Source of the DNA: Dreissena polymorpha
Taxonomy: Eukaryota > Mollusca > Bivalvia > Myida > Dreissenidae
DNA length: 64,000 bases
Direction of reading: 5' to 3'
Assembly: GCF_020536995.1 (NCBI RefSeq)
Contig: NC_068359.1
Location: 80,150,700 to 80,214,699, forward strand
This document shows, piece after piece, positions 53,738 through 64,000 of this stretch. The notes below the pieces were generated by a model. The model saw nothing but the letters and a program-made list of their open reading frames with translations, was not told the origin of the DNA and ran no database searches. Position numbers and translations under genes: made by a program. Each line of letters begins with the position of its first letter. Within the stretch, counting starts at the first letter, position 1.

Positions 53738-54168
53738 AGAATTAACAGGTCAAAAGAATTAGTTAAAATGTGGTAACACCGTAACTGACCAATTATCTAC
53801 AACTCATCTTGCTTCCAGTTGTTTATAAAAAAATATATATTATTTTCGATATTTTACATGACTCACCCAGACTTATAAGCCGAAATGATCCGTAAAACAA
53901 AATTGTGCATTTGTATCGTCTGAACGAATCTGCATGAAAACTACATTTAGACTCACATCGTACATCGAATCATTTCTGTCGTCAGTTGTCATAACGAAAG
54001 TACGATTGATATTCAATGGATTATTTTGCTCTTTCCGGGATATTGTTTTAGTATGTTGGTGCTGCATTAACAAATATAAGTGTATATGAAGTGAAAACAC
54101 CAAAAATAAACAACGGTTGCGATAGACACCTATATACTGTTAGATGCCCATAATATCACTTTAAGCTC
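53738..54168 (+). repeat. Copy 2 of the dispersed repeat shared with window positions 1-415
   Basis: Direct-orientation partner, starting aagaattaacaggtcaaa in both and continuing through gaaatgatccgtaaaacaa and atataagtgtatatgaagt. It lies inside the FLYWCH element, upstream of its ORF, where a promoter would sit. Confidence 0.85.
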
Positions 54169-54873
54169 CTTTCATTCCTTTAAAGTTAACTTCATCAACG
54201 ACTTCAAATGTGATCAAAAGTAATCAAATACATTTTGATTGTGATACAACTGTGATATAATTATCATATAATTACAATTAATCTAATTTCTCATAGATAC
54301 ATAATTATCATAATTAACTTGCGCTCTTTCAATTACCGGTAAGTACCGACGCAATCAGTAATTTGTAAGATAGTTAAAAGATTAAGAATTATTATAGAAC
54401 ACGACGCAATTAAGGTTTGAATTTAATGTTTGAATGTGTGTGTGTAATATAAACTAAATCCTTTAAAATTGTAATTACAGATTTTACTAACGAAATAACG
54501 AATTTATTTGACAAAAAATACCACCAATATCATTCTAAGATAGAGAAAATAACGGAAGTACATTCAATATATTTATTTTCTTCTCTCCCCTATCTGATTT
54601 CCGAGTAGGGCCGTTTTAACCAACTTAAAAACCGACTTTTGGTCATTTTGACCAAAGTGGGGCCGTTTTGACCATTTATGGGGTCGTTTTGACCAACTTT
54701 TGGGTCGTTTAGACTAGGAGACGTTTTGACTTGGGGCCGTTTTGACTGTAAACCGTGAAATGAGACCGTTTTGACTCAATGCGAAAACATGGCAGACATC
54801 GAAAATTTAAAGTGAAACGAAACAACAGTCTGTCAATTTAATTATTAAGTCGTGTTGTGCAAATTGAGCAAAT

Positions 54874-54984
54874 ATGTTTGTTGCAAAAAGTATTCAGTCC
54901 GACCACAAAGACCTGATTCATGATGTTTCTTTTGATTTTCACGGAACCAGAATGGCTACATGTTCCAGTGACCAATGTGTGAAG
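54874..54984 (+). CDS. SEH1L: SEH1 exon 1
   Basis: 37 codons covering the first propeller blade ([25 protein letters not shown]), ending in phase 0 at AAG/gtaaga. Confidence 0.96.
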
Positions 54985-57900
54985 GTAAGAACAAAGTGAC
55001 AACAACAACCAATTTTTTATAGAAAATAGTGCACAATGATACATTTCAGACTCGCGCTACACTTACATGTTAACTGTCCTTTTGGATAAACAAGAGTTCT
55101 TACTTGTCACACTAAAAGCCTGTTTACAGGTAAGGTTACATTAGTGTTTTTCCCAGGAGGGCAAAGGGGCATGGCGCATTACTTTCAAAAAGGGCATTTT
55201 AGCGCGCAGTTTAGGCAAAAAAGGGCAAAAACGTTCCGTGAATACCTGAATTAGGGAGAAACATGTAATCGCATCAGAGGCAGTTGTGGAAAAAAATATA
55301 ACATTTAATGGTAATAGATGTATTTAACTTAATATGATTTATATTAATATATTTACCTTGAAATGTTCATTTAAGTTCCATGCTGTTTCAATAAACTAGC
55401 TGTAAAGCACGACAAACATAATAAAGCAATATATGCATATGAATCTGATTATACACAGATCCATTAACATATAAATGAAACCATGTTTGTCTTATCCCAT
55501 TTTCTAACAATAATCTTGACAGATGTTTAAAATAACATTGCGAGTAAATTGATCGCTAACAATATGCAAACACTCGTTTCCGTGACATACATCCACCAAG
55601 TAGATAACAAATAAATAAATAATGTTGTTGCTATCTAAAACATTTTTATGCATCATTGATTATCACAGACATTTTATTAATTCCTTCTTAATGTATAATC
55701 TCCATCGTTAATTCGATCGTTTACAACGTTATTTGCCATTTTTGCCAAGTCAAAATTTAATTCTGTATAGTCCGCCATGTTGATAAAATGTCAAATGATG
55801 TAAGCAATAGGTGCGCATAGCAACGTTAAATCGTATATGCGATTCGCATTTTGTTAAAATAGTATACGTCTCAGTAATTATTTCAATAATTAGATCTAAT
55901 AATCTTAAAGACGAAAACGATAAAGAATAAATTTGTTTGTGATTTTAAATGTAATTATGCGTAAAAATATATGTTTTGATATAACTGAATAATGCATGCA
56001 ATGCACAATTGCCACGAGAATAACATCGAGTTTTTCATCAAAAGTCTCCGAAGTAATGATTTTATCGTGCAGGAGTACACATTGCCTACCGAAAAGTGCG
56101 CTTGGTATAACATAGCCTTCGGCATTATCGATTGATACTGACACGGGGTTATTCACGCATGACTAATTCAAAGCTTTGGAGCAGTCAGTAAGACCTACCT
56201 ATAAATCGAGCACTGTAATAGATTAAATCTGCTCAATTTATATAATCTGCTCAATTTATATAATCGATTAGACGTTGACGTCTCTCGAGTAAATCAAGCA
56301 CAGTCGGAGCGTCACATACAATCAAGGAAGCTGATTTTGCAAACCAAGTTAGATCGTAAGGCAATAAAGATGTTATCCATAAGGGCGCGTGGCGAAATTT
56401 GCCTTTGAAAAAAAGGGCGCGTGGCGAAATTTGCCTTTGAAAAGGGCAGAGTGGCGATCCGGGAGGGCGGCGTGGCTTTTCGCCACACTAAAATGGCCTG
56501 GGAAAAACACTATTACATATTGCCGGATGGTGAAAAGTGTGCAGTCTTTTTCCCATAAAGTGCAGGGCTCCTCTGGAGCATCAAAGCACTGTGACTGTAC
56601 AATGTCATTGGGAGATAATACATAAAACAAAACAAAAGCTGTGCTTGTGGTCTAGAATGCAGAGAGACCAGGCCTTCCTTGAAGCTGTTCATGGTGGATG
56701 TGGAGACTGCTGGGAAGGAGTGTCTGTAAAAGCCTGTCTCCAAAAAGCAAACAATACCCTGGGACAAATTGTATGTGTCGCAGTGTGTTTTTTCATTCAA
56801 AATCAGTCACCGGACCCTTTCCCAATGGAAAAAAGTATATATTTTTCCCAAATGGAAGCATACAATTTCCAACTGACCCCCCCCCCCCCCCAAAAAAAAA
56901 TATTTTTTATTTAGATCAATATTTTGTTCATCTCCCATCCATATAAGATCAACCTTAGTAAATATAATACTGGACACACTTGTATCCTAAATTTGAAGCA
57001 TTTGTTAGCAAAACAACAACAACACTAATTTCCCAATTTCAAAATGCGCAAATTTTCCCAATTCGAAGGACCCGGCCCCATTCCCAAAATGGTGAAAAAA
57101 TTGTTGGCTTTTTTGGAGACATCATCATGGCTGTTCCAGAGCAGTTTTTCGTGTGATTTCTAGGTACTTCCCAGTTGTGATATTGATGAGTTGGTCGCCA
57201 TGCAGCTCGTAGGTCCCCTTGATTAGTTGCCGTTTATTGGTAACATGGATGATTTCACATTTAGATGGTTTAAATTGCATCTGCAAGTCTGGCCCACTAC
57301 CAGTTATTTCTGATCCTCTTGCAGGATGTCTGTATCATCAGTTGTTCTGATCTTTTGATACAGTAGACTGTCATCTGCAAAGAGGCGTGGAATGTAAGCT
57401 ACTCTCCTTGGCATGTGATTTGTGTACAGTAGAAAGAGTAGGGGACCAAGAACAGAGCCCTGGGGGACGCCTGATGTGATGGGGGCAGACGATAACCTTC
57501 AACAAAGATTTCCTGGCTTCTGTTACTAAGGAAACTCTTGATCTATTCAGCAGTTCATTGCGAATCCAATAGTGGTCCAAAATGGTTTTGCAGGAAGTCT
57601 TTTCTGTAACCATGCTGACTGTCAGTCCCAGACTGACTGCACACTTTTCACTACCAGGCGACACTGATCTGAAATCTATCTGTATGTCATTGAAGAACGG
57701 TCAGACCCATGAGAGCATTAGAAAAGTCTGCTTTAATCACATGCTTAAAGGCCTGTTTTCACTGAGATTGTCAACAACTCAAAAATACCATGTAATAAGA
57801 TGGTGGACTGTGTTTTTCTCATTGTAGATCTGGGACCAGGACAGCAGCAATGGTGAATGGAAGTGCTCCGCCAGCTGGAGGGTATACATCTTGTAGCAAT

Positions 57901-60900
57901 TCATAAGCGCTCTGGGAAAACAGGGCTTAATGCATGTGTGCAATTTACACTTTTATGGAATATTTCGTTTGAAGAAAGTCTCTTTTATATAAAAAATCCA
58001 GTCGAGGCGGAATGTTTCATTTTTTAGCTCACTTGAGCACAACGTGCTCATGGTGACCTTTTGTGATCGCCTTTTGTCCATCATGCGCCGTCAACATTTG
58101 CCTTGTGAACACTCCAGCGGCCACATTTATTGTCTGATCTTCATGAAACTTGGTCAGAATATTTGTCCTAATGATACCTCGACTGAGTTCGAAACTGGGT
58201 CATGCTGGGTCAAAAACTAGGTCACTAGGTCAAAAAAAAGAAAAACCTTGTGAACACTGTAGAAGTAACTTTTGATGCCCAATCTTCATGTAACTTTGTC
58301 AAAATGTTTGTCTCAATGATATGTTGGTTGAGTTCATAAATAGTTCCGGTCCGTTGAAAAACATGGCTGCCAGGGGGCAGGGCTGTATTCCTTTTATGGC
58401 TATAGAGAAACGTTGTGAACACTCTGGAAGTCACAATTTTTGCCCAATCATAATGAAACTTGGTCAAAACATTGGTTTCATTGATATCTTGGATGAGTTT
58501 GAAAATGGTCCAGATCGGTGAAAAAACATGGCCGCCAGGGGGCGGGGCAGTTTTCTCTATATGTATATAGTGAAAACATGTGAACACTCTAGAAGTAACA
58601 TTTTTGGTCCAATCTTCATGAAATTTGGTTAAAACATGTGTTTTCTGGATAGGACTGTTGAGTGTGAAAATGGTTCGGATCTGTAAAAAAGCATGGCCGC
58701 CAGGGGGGCGGGTCATTTTCCTTATATTTATACAGTAAAAAAAGCTTGTGAACACTCGAGAAGTCACATTTTTTGCCTATTAATATTAATCATCATTATT
58801 TTTTTTCTAAACATCAATTTTATAAATATCTTGGACAAGTTCAAAAATGGTCATGATGGGTGGAAAAACATGGCTCCCAGGGGGTGGGGCAGTTTTCTCT
58901 ATATGTATATAGTGAAAACATGTGAACAGTCTGTTAAAGAAAGATAACCTGAACATGCAAACTGCCTAATAGTTAACTCCCTTGTTAAAACCTTGTAAAA
59001 ACTCTAGAGGCCACATTTATTGTCGAATCTTCATGAAATTTGGTCAAAAGATTGGTCTCAATGATATCTTGGATGAGTTAGAAAATGGTTTAATTTGCTT
59101 CAAAAACATGGCTGCCAAGGGGCGGGGCATTTATCCTTATATGGCTATATAGGGCTATAATAAAACCTTGTTAACACTAGAGGCCACATTTATTAACCAA
59201 TCATCATGAAATTTGGTCAGAAGATTAGTCTCAATGATATCTTGGATAAGTTCGAAAATGGTTACTTTTGCTTGAAAAAACATGGCTGTCAAGGGGCGGG
59301 GCATTTTTCCTTATATTGCTATAGTAAAATCTTGTTAACACTCTACAGGCCACATTTATTGTCCTATCTTCATGAAACTTGGTCAGAAGATTCATCCCAA
59401 TAATATATTGGAAGAGTTCAAAAATGATGCTGGTTGGTTAAAAAACATGGCCGCCAGGGGGCAGGGCATTTTTCCATATATGGCTATAGTAGTAGAACCT
59501 TGTTAACACTCTATAGAAGCCACATTTATTTTCCAATCTTCATGAAACTTGGTTCGAAGATTTGTCCCAATGATATCTTGGATGTGTTCGAAAATAGTTT
59601 CAGTTGCTTAAAAAACATGGCCACCAGGGGACGGGGCATTTTTCCTAATATGGCTATATATGGCTTTTGTAAAACCTTGTTAACACTCTAGAGGCCACAT
59701 TTATTGTCCAATCTTCATGAAATTTGGTCAGAAGATTGGTCTCAAAGATATCTTGGATGAGTTCAAAAATGGTTACTTTTGCTTGAAGAACATGGCTGCC
59801 AAGGGACGGGGCATTTTTTCTTATATGGCTATAGTAAAATCTTGTTAACTTACTAGAGGCTACATTTATTGTCCAAGCTTCATGAAACTTGGTCAGAAGA
59901 TTCATCCCAATAATATCTTGGACGAGTTCAAAAATGATGCCAGTTGGTTAAAAACATTGCCGCCAAGGAGCGGGGCATTTTTCCTTATATGGCTATAGTA
60001 AAACCTTGTTAACACTCTAGAGGCAACATTTATTTTCCAATCTAAATGAAACTTGGTCAGAAGATTAGTCTTAATGATATCTTGGATGAGTTCGAAAATG
60101 GTTTCAGTTGCTTAAAAACATGGCCACCAGGGGGCGGGGCATTTTTCCTAATAAGGCTTTATATTGCTTTAGTAAAACCTATTAGCACTCTAGAGGCCAC
60201 ATTTATTGTCCGATCATCATTAAACTTGGTCAGACGATTTGTCCCAATGATATCTTGGATGAGTTCGAAAATGGTTCTGGTTGGTGGAAAAACATGGCCG
60301 CCAAGGGGGCGTGGCATTTTTCCTTATATGGCCATAGTAAAACCCTGTTAACACTCTAGAAGCCATATTTATTGAACGATCATCATGAAACTTTGTCAAG
60401 AGATTTGTCCCAATGATATCTTGGACAAGTTCGAAAATGGTTCCAGTTGCTTGAAAAACATGGCCACCAGTGGGCGGGGCATTTTTCCTTATATGGACTT
60501 ATGAATCTTCATGAATCTTTGTCAGTATATTTTTTTAAATGATATCTTGGATGTGTATGAAAATGGTTCTGGTCTGTTGAAAAACGTGGCTGCCTGGGTG
60601 TTCACGAGTCATGAAAGTTGGTAAGAACATTTTGTTCTAATGACATCTTGGGCTGAACAGAAAAGGGTCAGTTCCTTTGAATCTCAGGTGAGCGACTTTG
60701 GGCCCTCTTGTTATTAGCGTATGCAGACTATACAGGCTTATCGAGCACAATACTGTATGCACATGCCAGTGTGTTTTTTTCACATTTTGGGAATGGGGCC
60801 GGGTCCCTTTGGATTGGGATAAGTTGCAGCATTTTTACTAAAATTTGGAAATAAGTGTTGTTGTTTGACTTTAAAGGCAAAATATTCAAGCTCTGCTCTG

Positions 60901-63892
60901 GGAAAATTTCAGCTTAATGCATGAGTTGAAGTAAATAATTTTCAGGGGTCCTGTCAATAAAAATGGGGGTCCCAATAAATATGCTGGCTGTGTCAATTAG
61001 TTAAAAGTATAGTAATCGATTATTTACGTAAACAATAGCCGAGATTTAACACACGCCTGTACAATTAAAGATTGTGTTTATTTTTATAGGTTAATCTTGC
61101 TTGCCAGATAATAAGCTATTGTAACCTCAGTAAGCTTTTCTTTCAAAGTGGCATAAATAGCTCACATTTATGCAATGTAATCTCAATTCGGGACTTTGCA
61201 ACTAGCAACAGCAGGTGCGCAATAACACGATTGTTCAATAAATCAACAAGCGAGACAACTCGTACATCCTTCTAGAAAATTATGCACTGCAGTTGTCTTT
61301 CAGAGTTTCTTGTTGATATTACGAGAACCAATACATCAAAATGATTTTGCGTCCCATGGGACGCAGATTAACAAATATGACGGGTCCTGACTGGCATTTT
61401 ATGCGTATTTGATGCAGAATATCGTGTCCCATAAAAACCCTGGCCTATACAGTCTGCACAGGCTATTCATGGATGGCACTTTCCATCTCCACTAGATTTT
61501 TTCGCAAAGATGAGCCTTCGTTTAAAGTACCATACAAGCGGAGGTGTCGTCTTTGATAAGCCTGTGTGGATTGCATCGGCTAATCTGGCATGTCAATTTA
61601 CACACATGCATAAGTCCAGTTTTCCCGGAGCGTGGCTAATTTGAGATCATATATGATGTCATGTAAATATAAATATTGAAAATATTTAAGAACCCATTTG
61701 AAATATAAGATGAAGTTAAGATGCTATGCTGAATGCTGTGCCAGGTCCACAGTGGGTCGGTCTGGAGGGTGACCTGGGCACATCCAGAGTTTGGCCAGGT
61801 GGTAGCTACGTGCTCGTTTGACCGGACAGCTGCCATCTGGGAAGAGATGATGGGAGAAAACCTTGCAGAGGGTGAGCACCATGCGTGGATCAAGCGAGCC
61901 AGTCTTGTGGACAGCAGGACTGCAGTGACTGACGTCAAGTTTGCACCCAAACATCTGGGATTTCTACTTGTAAGTGGTAATTGTTTTATTACCAATACTT
62001 AAGCAATACCCATCAAGCTTTCTATTAAATACTTTTGCTTTAATGTTTATTTCTTCATAGTAAGTGGGCACATATGACCACTATGATGACCACAGCTTTA
62101 CTACCTAGAATGCTTGGAAGAACACTCCAAATGACAACAAAGGGAGGTCACACTGCTCTATGATTTACAACTGTTAATCTTCTTTTACAAGTGGATAGAT
62201 AGAAGATATTTGTGGATTTTTGTGTATAATCGAATATTATTTCACAAGCGGTTAAACAAATATTTACGCCAGTCATGAAAATGTACTTTTTCTGAAAAAA
62301 CTTTAACCACTAATAACATAAATATTCAAAAATTTGACAGATACAATAAATGTTCTTTTCATTATATGCTTAAGTATACAAAAGTAAATGAAAATATGCA
62401 ATAAAAGCTCAACATCATTAGTTTGTGTATATTTTAGTTATTTAAATAGCTGTTTAACAAGGTAATAAAGGTTCCCTAAATTCCAGGCTACATGTTCCAC
62501 AGACGGGATAGTGCGGGTCTACGAGGCCCCTGATGTGATGAACCTCAGCCAGTGGTCCCTACAGCATGAGATCTCCTGTAAACTCAAGTGTAGCTGCCTC
62601 TCTTGGAACACATCTCGGTAGGCAGGGACTGGCAGACCTTTCGAATGTATCATTTGTCAGTGTTGTGCAAAAATGGGCCTTTGAGCATTTCTGAAAAGCT
62701 ATCTCTGTATCAGTCTGCTATGATGAGGCAGTGTTATTTCACCAGTTTGGGAATGGGTCTCAGGTCCCTTTGGATTGGGAAAAATCACATAGTTTTGATT
62801 TGGGAATTAAGTATTGTTGTTTGGCTAACAAATGCTTTAAAATTGAGAAGGAAAGGGATTTCAATATTACATTGACTAAGGTTTAACCTATAGAGCTTGA
62901 TGTGAGAAGAACTAAATGTTAAGACTTATTAAAAAAAATATATTGTTTTGGAAACCTTTGGGAAATTGGGAAATTTTTTGGTCACTGGGAAAAATATATA
63001 CTTTTTCCATTGGGAATGGGTCCTTTTACAGGCCGCAAATTTGAAAGGAAAAAAACACTGTGGGGCGTCATAATGTTTGCTAATGGGACCAGGACACCTT
63101 GAGAGACTTTCCTTGTGGACAGTGTATCTGCTGACAAGGCTGTGCGAAACACATGTTCTGTCCGGAAATTCATGTTAACTTTTGCGTATAACAACTATAT
63201 ATCTTTAATATGTCTACCACACATATTATTATTAACCTTAACATATGTGTTCAGACTCTTTTTAAATATTTCTGACCAATACCTGTAGATTAGATCTGCC
63301 TTTTAGCAGGATGCACATTTATTTACTTTGTAAATGTGCAAAATCTCCACATCGCTGTTACTTTAACAGGTATTTAAAATTTAGCTTTACACATGTGTTT
63401 GGGCTATTTTGTTAGGTCACTGCCAAGTTCCATCACTTTTACCTGCAATTTAGCTGAATTATGCCCCTTTTTATTAGAAAAATATGGGTGAGGTTTGTTT
63501 GAAACTACTCCATGTCTCTATATTTACTACAAGTATTTAAATACAATGTTAAATAATGTGTTTAGCATCTTAATGAGCATTCACTGACCTATAATTGTTA
63601 ACATATTTCAGCAGGTTCTTTAACATTTGAAGGTTTGTTGAAATTCTGATTGAAGAGTCCGTGCAACAAGTACATATCTCTTTCAGATATTTGATTAAAG
63701 CTCGAAAAATGTGTTTTGAATCATCATGAAAGGTTGATCACCAAGGCCCATAACTCTGATCTGCAATCTAGCAGAATTATGCCCATTTTGTACTTTCAGT
63801 CGTCACCCAGCCATGCTTGCTGTAGGAAGTGATGATCCCAATCCATCTGCTGGGGGCAAGGTGCAGATCTACGAATACAACGATGCCAATAG
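54874..63892 (+). CDS. SEH1L: Nucleoporin SEH1 (WD40), first five coding exons, runs off the window
   Basis: SEH1 is a beta-propeller subunit shared by the Y-shaped nuclear pore scaffold and the GATOR2 complex that activates TORC1. Exons are 54874-54984, 57828-57881, 61745-61969, 62487-62617 and 63800-63892, with GT-AG junctions and matching phases. They give 204 residues plus two bases; human SEH1 has about 360, so roughly 155 remain to the right. Diagnostic identities include [66 protein letters not shown] and [20 protein letters not shown]. The start matches the family N-terminus (MFVA-SI). The ATG lies 97 bp from the end of a long-TIR element. Confidence 0.96.
55142..56512. mobile_element. 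1.37 kb TIR element with 6-bp target-site duplication, SEH1 intron 1
   Basis: TAGTGTTTTTCCCAGG and its inverse CCTGGGAAAAACACTA, flanked by TTACAT at 55136-55141 and 56513-56518. Subterminal AAAAGGGCA/GGCGCGTGGCGAAATTTGCC words link it to the nested element at 20510. No transposase is visible. Confidence 0.8.
56785..57115 (-). repeat. Dispersed repeat family H, SEH1 intron 1
   Basis: Shares ccctttcccaatgg, cccggccccattcccaaaat and a C/A homopolymer tract with 60768-60870 and 62731-63060 in the opposite orientation. Confidence 0.7.
57128..57610 (-). mobile_element. LINE RT fragment (CR1/jockey-like), SEH1 intron 1
   Basis: The minus strand reads [10 protein letters not shown], then [20 protein letters not shown], the catalytic [12 protein letters not shown], and [13 protein letters not shown]. 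Frame changes separate the blocks, and both ends of the element are missing. Confidence 0.8.
57828..57881 (+). CDS. SEH1L: SEH1 exon 2
   Basis: 18 codons ([18 protein letters not shown]) completing blade 1, between a tctcattgtag acceptor and a gtatac donor. A MITE begins 16 bp after the donor. Confidence 0.93.
57897..58023 (+). mobile_element. Family G MITE, truncated by a family A element
   Basis: Starts 16 bp after the SEH1 exon 2 donor (cataagcgctctgggaaaac, agggcttaatgcatgtgtgc) and stops where tttagctcacttgagcacaa begins. Confidence 0.75.
58024..60712 (+). mobile_element. Full-length family A tandem-core element, ~13-14 units, SEH1 intron 2
   Basis: Head tttagctcacttgagcacaa then cgtgctcatggtgacctttt, and units of ~170-190 bp as at 18290. 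The tail aatctcaggtgagcgacttt then gggccctcttgttat mirrors the head (AGCTCACTTGAG against CTCAGGTGAGC). Confidence 0.9.
60768..60870 (+). repeat. Family H repeat, truncated
   Basis: cagtgtgtttttttcacatt, gggaatggggccgggtccct and aataagtgttgttgtttgac. Confidence 0.65.
60888..61640 (+). mobile_element. Family G MITE split by a ~510 bp insertion, SEH1 intron 2
   Basis: The left part 60888-60928 (gctctgctctgggaaaattt) and right part 61440-61640 (cagtctgcacaggctattca, gataagcctgtgtggattgc, cagttttcccggagcgtggc) form one MITE. The intervening DNA is unrelated. Confidence 0.6.
61745..61969 (+). CDS. SEH1L: SEH1 exon 3
   Basis: 75 codons with the [16 protein letters not shown] and [12 protein letters not shown] blade and the [17 protein letters not shown] segment. 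Phase 0 at both ends, donor gtaagt. Confidence 0.96.
62487..62617 (+). CDS. SEH1L: SEH1 exon 4
   Basis: Acceptor taaattccag, donor CTCG/gtaggc in phase 2. It encodes [20 protein letters not shown] through CLSWNTS, the third blade. Confidence 0.95.
62731..63060 (+). mobile_element. Family H ~330 bp element with CAGTGTT termini, SEH1 intron 4
   Basis: Left cagtgttatttcacc and right ggaaaaaaacactg are inverted; the interior contains tttgggaatgggtctcaggt and ccattgggaatgggtccttt. Flanks share only a weak 8-bp match. Confidence 0.55.
63061..63799. other. SEH1 intron 4 remainder, with a degenerate repeat
   Basis: ctgcaatttagctgaattat (63444) and ctgcaatctagcagaattat (63761) mark two diverged units of a common bivalve repeat; nothing else is recognised. 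Confidence 0.4.
63800..63892 (+). CDS. SEH1L: SEH1 exon 5
   Basis: Acceptor ttgtactttcag, donor AG/gtcagc in phase 2. It encodes [15 protein letters not shown] and [17 protein letters not shown] starts about 17 bp downstream. Confidence 0.93.
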
Positions 63893-63908
63893 GTCAGCAC
63901 AAATCAGT

Positions 63909-64000
63909 CACATTCAGGGAAAACTGGGCTTAATGCATAAATTGTCCTCCTAGATTAGCCTGTGCAGTCCACACAGGCTAATCATGGATGATTCTATCTG
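63909..64000 (+). mobile_element. Family G MITE, runs off the window, SEH1 intron 5
   Basis: gggaaaactgggcttaatgc and the hairpin agcctgtgcagtccacacag then gct; begins about 17 bp after the exon 5 donor. Confidence 0.8.

Larger units (their letters stand above)
52235..54776. mobile_element. 2.5 kb long-TIR element carrying a FLYWCH zinc-finger ORF
   Basis: The ends are inverted arrays of AGTCAAAACGGYCCC words: left 52235-52335 plus a further copy at 52505, right 54600-54776. The outermost left word agtcaaaacggtcccaagtc matches the right end in reverse complement. The interior holds a ~195 bp tandem duplication, minus-strand FLYWCH exons and the segment shared with the window start. No target-site duplication or transposase is evident. 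FLYWCH fingers often occur in MULE-type transposon proteins, so a non-autonomous MULE relative is plausible. Confidence 0.65.

Noticed and set aside
56537-56914. 125-codon plus-strand frame in SEH1 intron 1
   Set aside because: Spans the border of a TIR element and a poly-C/poly-A repeat; no domain.
58225-58767. 180-codon minus-strand frame and similar long frames in the family A arrays
   Set aside because: They arise because the tandem units happen to lack stops in one frame; frames differ between copies and show no domain.

Overview
The window is invertebrate nuclear DNA. Genes have many exons and GT-AG introns up to 10 kb, intergenic sequence is AT-rich, and dispersed repeats dominate. 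The repeat classes point to a bivalve mollusc, probably a heterodont (a Dreissena- or Mya-like genome); this is inference from repeat style. They include tandem-core elements with GTCC-type microsatellites, a palindromic MITE with the core AGCCTGTGCAG/CTGCACAGGCT, and tRNA-derived SINEs. I see no rRNA, genuine tRNA gene, CRISPR array or prokaryotic operon, and no retrovirus-like or capsid-bearing element.

Three host genes can be assembled exon by exon. (1) A complete nine-exon ribonuclease T2 gene, + strand, 18218-36702, encodes 271 residues with a signal peptide and both catalytic motifs. (2) A complete two-exon NEURL2-like gene, - strand, 48172-42506, encodes 271 residues: an NHR domain, then a SOCS box on its own exon. 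(3) The first five coding exons of the nucleoporin/GATOR2 WD40 protein SEH1, + strand, 54874-63892, continue beyond the window. NEURL2 and SEH1 are divergent neighbours with unrelated functions (ubiquitin ligase adaptor; nuclear pore and TORC1 signalling); RNASET2 is a secreted or lysosomal RNase. Nothing suggests that the three work in one pathway.

Layout. 1-18 kb: intergenic DNA with a LINE fragment (2.9-4.2 kb), a 2.4 kb TIR element (6.3-8.8 kb), a 23-bp minisatellite, an AT microsatellite, a hAT-like element with a perfect 8-bp target-site duplication (10.8-12.1 kb) and a 5'-truncated LINE (14.7-15.8 kb). 18-37 kb: RNASET2, whose introns hold a Harbinger-like TIR element carrying a small two-exon ORF, a broken Mutator-like transposase, and many MITEs and tandem-core elements. 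37-48 kb: tandem-core elements and NEURL2, whose intron contains a 1.65 kb, 52-bp-unit minisatellite that grew inside a MITE. 48-55 kb: SINEs, a LINE 3' fragment, a foldback element and a 2.5 kb long-TIR element carrying a FLYWCH zinc-finger ORF that ends 97 bp before the SEH1 start codon. 55-64 kb: SEH1 introns with another TIR element, a LINE fragment and a 2.7 kb tandem-core element.

The points I consider most worth checking are: the FLYWCH-bearing TIR element next to SEH1; the small gene inside the Harbinger-like element; the MITE-born minisatellite rich in E-boxes and CRE-like sites; the recurrence of nuclear-receptor-like motifs (DR1, DR3, TCAAGGTCA) in otherwise different repeat families; and the crowding of MITEs within 10-35 bp of splice sites.
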